In this document: positions 7,319-13,011 of the stretch, piece after piece
Layout: each line of letters begins with the position of its first letter
How positions within the stretch are numbered: position 1 is the first letter of the stretch
NCBI GenBank assembly: GCA_947573465.1
Contig: CANPET010000019.1
Location: 1 to 14,275, forward strand
DNA: 14,275 nucleotides
From: an uncultured Eubacterium sp.
GTDB taxonomy: Bacteria > Bacillota > Clostridia > Lachnospirales > Lachnospiraceae
Reading direction: 5' to 3'
Made by a program: the position numbers and the translations under genes
Notes under the pieces: generated by a model
The model's input: the letters and a program-made list of their open reading frames with translations, nothing else
Told to the model about the DNA's origin: nothing
The model's database searches: none

Positions 7319-7891
7319 CTATAATGTAACTGCAAAATTCTCCTGTTCTTCTACAAGACGTGTTTTAAATGAATTATCAATCAGGATATTTCTTTCAGGA
7401 ACAATTGTCCTGGTTCCACCGAAGAAATCCTTGTCATATACTTGAATATTAACGTTAAAAGATTCTTTTAATTGAGTAAGTAAATGTGAATCTTTTAAAT
7501 CAATGTATACAGTTATATCTAAATCTTTATAGTCATCCACAATATTAGAAATCTGAGATTTTATTAGTTCGATATATGCAGGTGTTTTACGGTACTCTGC
7601 AATTTTGTCTTGAACTAATTCGAAAATCTTTGATTTGATTTCAGATTGCTTATTGGTAAGTTGTTTTTTTATAGCCATCTGTGATGATGCCAGACTCTTT
7701 TTTGCATTGGCTCTTGCCTGATTCATTCTGGCACGTTTCGAGTCTTCTGATAATTGTCTGGCAGTTTCTTTATGAATTTCAAACTCATCATCTAAAGCCT
7801 TTTTATAATTGCCTAAAGATTCAACACTTTGATTATTGGCACTTTCCAAAGAAATACTTCGGAAATGTTCCATCTTTTCTTCTATCGTCAT
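7319..7891 (-). CDS. atpE: V/A-type ATP synthase subunit E (peripheral stalk)
   Basis: A 190-residue peripheral-stalk subunit that pairs with G/H to hold the A3B3 head still while the rotor turns. The first about 100 residues are a long charged helix, probably coiled coil. The C-terminal part (about 105-190) is the globular alpha/beta domain that grips the head; FGGTRTIVPERNILIDNSFKTRLVE is the family's recognisable end segment. Length is normal (180-210). The start has AAAGGA about 10 bases upstream. It is followed by atpA, unlike the E-C-F order of several known operons. It is not related to the F-type atpE (c subunit). Confidence 0.9.
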   Translation of the reverse strand: MTIEEKMEHFRSISLESANNQSVESLGNYKKALDDEFEIHKETARQLSEDSKRARMNQARANAKKSLASSQMAIKKQLTNKQSEIKSKIFELVQDKIAEYRKTPAYIELIKSQISNIVDDYKDLDITVYIDLKDSHLLTQLKESFNVNIQVYDKDFFGGTRTIVPERNILIDNSFKTRLVEEQENFAVTL

Positions 7892-7907
7892 TGCCCCGAT
7901 ATCCTTT

Positions 7908-8216
7908 CTAAAGTTTAATTCCTATTGCTTCATTAATATATGTTGTAATGAAGTTTTCCTGTCTTCCTGAACCATGTCTGTCAGGTATTTCAACAACTAG
8001 CGGACGTTTTCGATTGAGTTTAATCTCGTCAATTATTTCAGGAATTTCAAAACTTAACTTTTCCGTAATCAGCAGAATACCAAGTTTTTTATCTTCTAAA
8101 ACTTTTTCTACTGCGGTTTTTGCCTCTTTTCGACCATGTGCAATCTCACCTTCCACACCGGCAAGGCGCATTCCGGTAAGAGTATCTACATTGTCGCTAA
8201 TTAAATACATTTTCAT
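7908..8216 (-). CDS. atpF: V/A-type ATP synthase subunit F
   Basis: A 102-residue central-stalk subunit that binds subunit D in the rotor. MKMYLISDNVDTLTGMRLAGVEG is the expected opening: a beta strand, then a helix after the DN.DT..G.RLAG motif. ILLITEKLSFEIPEIIDEIK and the later PLVVEIPDRHG match the family's alpha/beta Rossmann-like fold. Length is typical (about 100). The first ATG is chosen over the ATG two codons later because AGAGG sits 5 bases before it. Gaps to its neighbours are 12 and 16 bases. Confidence 0.93.
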   Translation of the reverse strand: MKMYLISDNVDTLTGMRLAGVEGEIAHGRKEAKTAVEKVLEDKKLGILLITEKLSFEIPEIIDEIKLNRKRPLVVEIPDRHGSGRQENFITTYINEAIGIKL

Positions 8217-8228
8217 AAAAACCTCTTT

Positions 8229-8651
8229 TTATGCAACGTGTGTAAGGATAAGGAATGCAACAATAAATCCCCAAAGAGCAATACCTTCTGCCAAGGCAAC
8301 AAAGATTAACGCTTTACCGAAAATACTGGAATCTTCACTTAATGCTCCAAGAGCGGCGCTGGCTGAGCTGGCAACGGCATAACCGCTACCGATACATGAA
8401 AGTCCAATCGCAAGACCGGCAGCAAGTAAACCTAAACCACTGGAAACAGTTGCGTCTGCCGCAACAGCAGCGCTTGCCGTATTTGTAAAAAGGAAAATAG
8501 TTCCAAAGAGAAATGTTCCAAAGAATGTAAGGCAGTTTGTTAAAACGGTTCTTTTGAAACGACCTTTGTTCTGTTCTCCAATAAAATAAACCATTAATGG
8601 AAGTACAATTGTAAGTACTAAAGCAACTAAAAATAAAACATTAATAAACAT
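8229..8651 (-). CDS. atpK: V/A-type ATP synthase subunit K (proteolipid, c-ring)
   Basis: A 140-residue proteolipid forming the rotating membrane ring. Four hydrophobic segments are visible at about 2-25, 37-57, 72-101 and 113-137. Only the last two form a recognisable c-type hairpin, with the Gly/Ala-rich GLGLLAAGLAIGLSCIGSG helix, the conserved loop ALGALSEDSSIFGKAL, and the ion-carrying Glu122 in ALAEGIALWG. The first two do not resemble a duplicated c hairpin, unlike Enterococcus hirae NtpK, and could instead act as a signal or targeting hairpin. The site around Glu122 lacks the Thr/Gln ligands known from Na+ rings: E122 is followed by Gly, and the helix-3 Gln position appears to be Ser89. 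The start has AGGAGG upstream, and the gap to atpI is 29 bases. Confidence 0.93.
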   Translation of the reverse strand: MFINVLFLVALVLTIVLPLMVYFIGEQNKGRFKRTVLTNCLTFFGTFLFGTIFLFTNTASAAVAADATVSSGLGLLAAGLAIGLSCIGSGYAVASSASAALGALSEDSSIFGKALIFVALAEGIALWGFIVAFLILTHVA

Positions 8652-8680
8652 AATAAAATCCTCCTGTTGTTTTCATAAAG

Positions 8681-10603
8681 TTATTGTTTATTTCTTTTTC
8701 TATATGGAACGAACTCCCGGCCGCTTCCTTCATAAAAACGACCAAAGATTTCGTAATATTCCAGACGAAGAACCTGGATACCAACGACCAGCCCTTCCAT
8801 TGCTAGAACAATGATGTTACCGATAATTACAACAGCGATGTTTGCGCTTCCACCATTTTCAGCACCGGCTAATGTCATAACAACCTGCATCATAGCTGCG
8901 TGGCTGATAGCAAAAACACCGATACGTAGAAATGATAAAGCATTTGAAAGGTAAGTCAGTAAGTAATCAAAAAGTTCAAAAAATGCTGTGGCAGCAAAGA
9001 TGCCAGGTGATTCTTCAATTGGTTTTTTCTTTTTTAACAGATTCTTTAATGGTACCTCTAAAAATATTAGTACTAATGGAAGAACAAACATTACCATTAG
9101 TAAAATTGTTCCAGGTAACGAGTTGCCAGTCATGTAAAGAACAATTACAGCAATAATACTTGCGTAAAATATAAAACCTGTAACAGCATTTGGTCCAAAC
9201 AAAGCCTTTCCTAAGTCCTTTTGTTTAATCGCATTGGCAATATTGAGAATCATAGTACTTAATATTACAAATGCACCAAAGAGAAAGGCTGCAACCAAAA
9301 CAAGATTAATTTGTCCCAGAAACGGCAGTGTAACCATGGAATGTAGTGGGTGAATCAACGATTCAAACTCAAAGCCAAAAAAACTTCCAAACAATGCACC
9401 AAAGATACAGGAGAAAACGCCTGCGGCACAAACGATGCCGGCTAAATCCATTTTCTTTACTTTATATAATATGGCGCCACCGATAACGAGACACAAACCC
9501 TGACCTAAGTCACCAAACATAATACCAAAAATAAATGCATACGTTATGGTTAAGAAAAGGGTAGGGTCAAACTCATTATAGGCAGGTAGACCATACATTC
9601 TAACAAACATTTCAAAAGGTTTAATTAATCTAAAGTTTTTTAACTTGGTTGGCGGTTTCGTTTTGTGATCGTCTACATCATCACTGACAATACATACAAC
9701 GTTTACGTCATTGTCTGTTTCACGATGAAGTTTTTTTGCTTCTTTTGTTGTCATCCACCCACAAAGAACCTGAAATGTCACACCAGAATCTCTTGTGACT
9801 GCAGCAAGTTTTCTTACATCAAAATTGCTGTAGGCTGTCTCAATTCTTCGAATGGCTGAAACAAGTTTATTTTTATTTTCTTCGATGATTTTATCTATTT
9901 CAGTTTCCTTATTAGAAATCTGTTCTTTGAGATCGATAATTTTGTTAGAGATTTCTAAACACTCATCGTTTGGAAACCCTTTGTATTTTCGTGGAATAGA
10001 TATTTCATCAAAATGAATGTTTTTAAAATCTTTCTCAACATCATCAAAATATTCTATTGGAGCAAAGAAAACGCCATAGACTGTTTCTGCTTCCGTAAGG
10101 GTTGTTATAAAAATTGCATTGATATCCGGGTCCAGATAAGATTCAAACTTATCAAAACTGACACGTGGAATTTTGCCAAACCGGTATTTAAAAAATTCCA
10201 TATCATAAATTTTTTTTAATGTATAATTTAATGTTTTAAAGGGTACCAGTGTGGCATAATCTACATTTAACTGCTCAATCTGCTCTTTTAATTTTGCAAT
10301 TTCATCCCGCACATCCACTAAATCCTCGTCAATCTTATCGAGAAATTTTTCCGCTTCTGTTACGGTAAGATTTTGAATTTCAGCCTTTTCCGGAGAATGA
10401 ACTAACTGCATTAATTCATGACTTTTATTCAGAGAAGATTTAAATGGATTCTCCTCTGTAAATGTTGTAAATTGCTCCGTAGAGCTGAATTCTGTCAGGG
10501 CATTTTCTAAGTGTATATCATGCTTGCTTAAATAATTATTTACTAAATAGTCAATTTGTGTCTTGGGACCGGCAAGGGTAACAAAACTCATTTTCTCAAT
10601 CAT
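8681..10603 (-). CDS. atpI: V/A-type ATP synthase subunit I (membrane stator, a-like)
   Basis: A 640-residue stator subunit that provides the two half-channels beside the K ring. The N-terminal cytoplasmic half (about 1-330) has globular lobes joined by two coiled-coil stretches (about 80-120 and 218-255). The C-terminal half has about eight membrane spans from residue 347, starting after the FVRMYGLPAYNEFDPT motif typical of subunit I. R560 in SFLRIGVFAISHAAM is the essential arginine that faces the ring glutamate, and R613 in VVGIQVLRLEYYEIFGRFY is the second conserved one. Length is normal (about 640-660). The ATG overlaps the atpC stop as TAATG, with a GGGGG-type binding site inside the end of atpC, so translation is probably coupled. 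Confidence 0.96.
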   Translation of the reverse strand: MIEKMSFVTLAGPKTQIDYLVNNYLSKHDIHLENALTEFSSTEQFTTFTEENPFKSSLNKSHELMQLVHSPEKAEIQNLTVTEAEKFLDKIDEDLVDVRDEIAKLKEQIEQLNVDYATLVPFKTLNYTLKKIYDMEFFKYRFGKIPRVSFDKFESYLDPDINAIFITTLTEAETVYGVFFAPIEYFDDVEKDFKNIHFDEISIPRKYKGFPNDECLEISNKIIDLKEQISNKETEIDKIIEENKNKLVSAIRRIETAYSNFDVRKLAAVTRDSGVTFQVLCGWMTTKEAKKLHRETDNDVNVVCIVSDDVDDHKTKPPTKLKNFRLIKPFEMFVRMYGLPAYNEFDPTLFLTITYAFIFGIMFGDLGQGLCLVIGGAILYKVKKMDLAGIVCAAGVFSCIFGALFGSFFGFEFESLIHPLHSMVTLPFLGQINLVLVAAFLFGAFVILSTMILNIANAIKQKDLGKALFGPNAVTGFIFYASIIAVIVLYMTGNSLPGTILLMVMFVLPLVLIFLEVPLKNLLKKKKPIEESPGIFAATAFFELFDYLLTYLSNALSFLRIGVFAISHAAMMQVVMTLAGAENGGSANIAVVIIGNIIVLAMEGLVVGIQVLRLEYYEIFGRFYEGSGREFVPYRKRNKQ

Positions 10604-11658
10604 TATAATACCCCCTTCTTTCTATTAATATAGTGTGAAATGGCATCGGGTTTATACCCATAACGGATACATTCCATAGCAGTAACTACTTTTGCCACCT
10701 CTAAACTCTTTAAATGCAGGTACGCATTGATACAAGCTAAAGAGTAAGGGGACTCTTTAAAGTCCTTTGTATATATTTCATTTAGGATTCCACCAAATTG
10801 TGTCTCCATATCATCTACATCATTAAAACCATAAACTCTTCCATAATAGCATGAGTTCAGTATCCCAAAGAATACGTCATCATTTTTGGCTTCCACAAAG
10901 GCTTTTATGGTAGAACGATCCAGATTATAATAAATTGGTATTAAAAATGCGTAGATTTGTGAATTGGAAACCGTATAGTAATGTTTCATCCGATAAATCC
11001 ACAAAATGTTTAATAAGTCAACCTGTGAACCAAAGGCATTTGTGAAAAACTTTTTTTCTCCTTTGGGTACAAAGTGTTCCTGATGATTCCAGATATAATT
11101 GAAAAAGAATAGATCCAGAGACATCTCGTAATCGAATAAACGGGGATTGTCTAAAGTCATAATCTTTTTCATAGGTTTTTCATAAACAGAGCCATTCAGG
11201 TTTTCTATAAAAGCTTCCATTGTAGGGGAAGTGATTAAATTGTCTATGTTAAGTTTTGAGTGTCGTTTGAAATGTTTATCTACAAGTACAGGTATTGTAC
11301 TGGTACGGCAGTCCATGATGTTTCTCATACATGCTTTCAGCGTGGCAATTTCGTATTTCATAAAGTAGAATTCTAAATAGCGTTTTTGGGAATTGCCCGC
11401 AAAGTGATATATTTTTGAAAAATCACGATAGGTAGAAAAAGTCATCCGTCCTTCAACCTCACCACGATGAGCCTGACCGGCATCCATATTTGACAGAACT
11501 TCTGAATAAGCAGGAAAGGTCTGTAAATAATTAATCAAGTCAGAGACAGATGTAATTCTTGTGATTTCTTCATATTGTTCTGGAGAAATCAGCCCTTTTT
11601 TCATGGCTCGAATTTTTGTAGTCATGCCACTGTAAGTGGTAAGCCTTCCATTTCCCAT
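10603..11658 (-). CDS. atpC: V/A-type ATP synthase subunit C (AC39/d-like connector)
   Basis: A 351-residue connector subunit that sits like a socket between the central stalk (D/F) and the K ring. It has the all-helical look of the family. An N-terminal Arg-Ala-Met-Lys helix (about 13-21) is followed by FYFMKYEIATLKACMRNIM (98-116), a typical subunit C helix. NILWIYRMKHYY and the closing AMECIRYGYKP segment are also characteristic. Length is typical (about 330-360). It starts 3 bases after the first gene's stop, and its ribosome binding site AAAGGAG is formed by that gene's last two codons. Its second place in the operon, before atpI, differs from the E-C-F placing in Enterococcus and Thermus operons. 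Confidence 0.93.
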   Translation of the reverse strand: MGNGRLTTYSGMTTKIRAMKKGLISPEQYEEITRITSVSDLINYLQTFPAYSEVLSNMDAGQAHRGEVEGRMTFSTYRDFSKIYHFAGNSQKRYLEFYFMKYEIATLKACMRNIMDCRTSTIPVLVDKHFKRHSKLNIDNLITSPTMEAFIENLNGSVYEKPMKKIMTLDNPRLFDYEMSLDLFFFNYIWNHQEHFVPKGEKKFFTNAFGSQVDLLNILWIYRMKHYYTVSNSQIYAFLIPIYYNLDRSTIKAFVEAKNDDVFFGILNSCYYGRVYGFNDVDDMETQFGGILNEIYTKDFKESPYSLACINAYLHLKSLEVAKVVTAMECIRYGYKPDAISHYINRKKGVL

Positions 11659-11661
11659 TGC

Positions 11662-11985
11662 TTACTCCTTTATAATATTGTTAAAAATTTCTTCTGCCAG
11701 TGAATTACCTTTTTGCTGGTAAAAAGAGTCGAGTTTTGAAATTTCCTGTTGGCAGGTTTCTTGAAAATCTTTTAATTCCTGCGCACTTTCTATTTCAAGT
11801 TCTTTTTCGAATCGGGCAACTTCTACATCAATCTGTTCATCTAATTTTTTATCAAATGCAACTTTTTGCTGTTGAATGTATTCTGCATATTTAGTCTTTT
11901 TATCCTGTGTTTTCTGCATAATTCTGGCAGACGCAGAATCTATTTCTGCAAGCTCATGAATAATGCTGTTAAGTTCCTGACTCAT
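11662..11985 (-). CDS. V/A-type ATP synthase subunit G/H-like (peripheral stalk)
   Basis: A 107-residue, almost entirely helical and highly charged protein with heptad-like spacing over most of its length, as expected for the peripheral-stalk partner of subunit E (called G, H or NtpF in different systems). There is no globular domain, so the call rests on size, coiled-coil character and its place as first gene of the operon. Sequence in this family is poorly conserved. The start follows AAGGAGG (11998-11992) at 6 bases. It is the first gene after the attenuator-like leader, so its expression would be the first affected by premature termination. Confidence 0.8.
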   Translation of the reverse strand: MSQELNSIIHELAEIDSASARIMQKTQDKKTKYAEYIQQQKVAFDKKLDEQIDVEVARFEKELEIESAQELKDFQETCQQEISKLDSFYQQKGNSLAEEIFNNIIKE

Positions 11986-12010
11986 AGTACGCCTCCTTAA
12001 TGATAAAGAT

Positions 12011-12036
12011 AAAAAGCCCCGGTATCTTACCGGGAC
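12011..12036 (-). terminator. Intrinsic terminator inside the ATPase operon leader (attenuator)
   Basis: On the minus strand, GTCCCGGTA (12036-12028), loop AGA and TACCGGGGC (12024-12016) make a 9-bp GC-rich stem with one G-U pair, followed at once by TTTTT (12015-12011). It lies 25 bases before the first structural gene and after the likely promoter. No minus-strand gene lies upstream that it could terminate, because trmB points away. Its position therefore implies regulated read-through into the ATPase operon. Confidence 0.82.
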
Positions 12037-12083
12037 ATCGAAATTTTAGGCAAGAGTACAAATGTACCCTCCTTGGTACTTTT
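12037..12083 (-). promoter_or_regulatory. Candidate leader aptamer (possible riboswitch) of the ATPase operon
   Basis: This is the transcript segment between the likely start site and the leader terminator. It can form hairpin 1 (GUACC 12079-12075, loop AAGGAG, GGUAC 12068-12064). The alternative is hairpin 2 (GAGGGUAC 12071-12064, loop AUUU, GUACUCUU 12059-12052). They share bases and cannot coexist. Its UACC and GGG could also pair with GGUA and CCC of the terminator's 5' arm. That is the pattern of a switch, but the ligand is not visible. A Na+-I (DUF1646) riboswitch is biologically plausible for an ATPase operon; I could not verify a consensus match. Confidence 0.5.
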
Positions 12084-12089
12084 TTATGT

Positions 12090-12117
12090 ATTTTACTACT
12101 TTTTTAAAAAAATACAA
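12090..12117 (-). promoter_or_regulatory. Predicted promoter of the V/A-ATPase operon
   Basis: On the minus strand, a -35-like TTGTAT (12117-12112) and a -10 box TAAAAT (12095-12090) are 16 bases apart. The start of transcription would be near 12083, giving a leader of about 98 bases before the first ATG. A -35 of TTGTTG at 12120 with a 19-base spacer is the alternative reading. Confidence 0.55.
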
Positions 12118-12124
12118 CAAAAAA

Positions 12125-12142
12125 CTTGAAAAAGTTTTCAAG
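12125..12142. repeat. 18-bp palindrome upstream of the ATPase promoter
   Basis: The arms CTTGAAAA (12125-12132) and TTTTCAAG (12135-12142) are perfectly complementary around a 2-base centre. The site ends 7 bases upstream of the predicted -35 box, a typical place for an activator or repressor dimer. With so short a loop it is a poor RNA hairpin and has no T tail, so a protein-binding site is the better guess. Confidence 0.5.
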
Positions 12143-12221
12143 ACAAACTAAAATTTTACTGAAAATAAGTTTGTACGAAATGTGTTGAATTAAAGTCAGC
12201 AAAAGGCATTTTATTTGAAAG

Positions 12222-12227
12222 TATAAT
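12222..12227 (+). promoter_or_regulatory. Possible -10 box for trmB
   Basis: A consensus TATAAT lies 93 bases before the trmB start. No good -35 box is found 16-18 bases upstream, so the promoter is either weak, activator-dependent or misplaced. Confidence 0.35.
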
Positions 12228-12319
12228 GAAGAAGAAAGGATAAAATAGTAATAAATCTAATGGATAAAATTTGAGCAGATTTCAATGTCCAGGGTTTAGA
12301 ACTATTATATGAAAGAAAC

Positions 12320-12958
12320 ATGAGACTTAGAAATGTACCTGGTTCCAGAGAGGCAATTGCAGATAGTCCGTTGGCAGTCAATGAACCGACAGAGTTAAAA
12401 GGAAGATGGAAGGAAGAGTTTGGAAATGAAAATCCGATCAGAATAGAAATCGGAATGGGAAAAGGAAAATTTATTACAACATTGGCGCAGCAGAATCCGA
12501 ATATTAATTATATTGGAATAGAGAAGTATTCCAGTGTATTAATCAGGGCAGTAGAGAAATGCGAAGAATTGGAAGTGCCAAACCTTAGATTCATACGAAT
12601 GGAAGCGGAGTATATCTGTGATGTTTTCGAAGAGGGGGAGATAGACAGAATTTATTTGAATTTTTCTGACCCATGGCCAAAGGACAGACATGCTAAAAGG
12701 CGTCTTACTTCAAAACAGTTTTTCGATAGATATGATGTTGTTTTGAAAAAAGAAGGGATTGTAGAATTTAAAACAGACAATGATTTATTGTTTCAGTTTT
12801 CATTAGAGCAGGTGCCGGAAGCCGGATGGCAGTTGGAAGAACAGACATGGGATCTGCATAATGACGACAGACTGATGGAAGGAAATGTGATGACGGAGTA
12901 TGAGAGTAAATTTTCTGCTATGGGAAATCCAATACACAAATTAATTGCAAAGAGATAA
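12320..12958 (+). CDS. trmB: tRNA (guanine-N7-)-methyltransferase TrmB
   Basis: A 212-residue SAM-dependent enzyme that methylates N7 of guanosine 46 in the tRNA variable loop. The start MRLRNVPG is the family's usual opening. EIGMGKGKF (43-51) is the SAM-binding glycine loop, E68 ends the second strand, and NFSDPWPKDRHAKRRL (114-129) holds the TrmB signature with D117. KTDN (151-154) and TEYESKF (192-198) are the further family motifs. Length is typical (about 210-220). The ribosome binding site is weak (GAAAG, 4 bases before ATG), unlike the strong sites of the ATPase genes, so the start rests on homology. It is monocistronic, divergent from the ATPase operon and ended by a hairpin. Confidence 0.96.
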   Translation: MRLRNVPGSREAIADSPLAVNEPTELKGRWKEEFGNENPIRIEIGMGKGKFITTLAQQNPNINYIGIEKYSSVLIRAVEKCEELEVPNLRFIRMEAEYICDVFEEGEIDRIYLNFSDPWPKDRHAKRRLTSKQFFDRYDVVLKKEGIVEFKTDNDLLFQFSLEQVPEAGWQLEEQTWDLHNDDRLMEGNVMTEYESKFSAMGNPIHKLIAKR

Positions 12959-12960
12959 AT

Positions 12961-13007
12961 AAACAAAGAGCCTGTAATTTCACAAGAATTTACAAGCTCT
13001 TTGTTTT
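12961..13007. terminator. Bidirectional terminator between trmB and the AI-2E family gene
   Basis: Arms AAACAAAGAGC (12961-12971) and GCTCTTTGTTT (12996-13006) pair over 11 bp. After one mismatch, TGTAA and TTACA add 5 bp. T-rich sequence follows on both strands. It lies 2 bases after the trmB stop and 5 bases past the stop of the convergent gene. Confidence 0.85.
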
Positions 13008-13011
13008 AAAA

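Larger units (their letters stand above)
11986..12319. promoter_or_regulatory. Divergent intergenic region between the ATPase operon and trmB
   Basis: This is the only stretch over 300 bases without a gene. From the ATPase side it holds the operon's ribosome binding site, a leader terminator (12011-12036), a foldable leader segment (12037-12083) and a promoter (12090-12117). Next come an 18-bp palindrome (12125-12142) and a second inverted repeat with 7-bp arms (12143-12149 and 12168-12174). The trmB side holds a TATAAT box (12222-12227) and a leader of roughly 85 bases. No convincing small ORF was found. Confidence 0.75.

Noticed and set aside
7948..8382. Forward ORF of 144 codons opposite atpF and atpK
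   Set aside because: It crosses the junction of two firmly identified genes on the other strand and shows no recognisable domain.
12260..12319. Short ORF beginning ATGGATAAAATT before trmB
   Set aside because: It stops after four codons and has no ribosome binding site.
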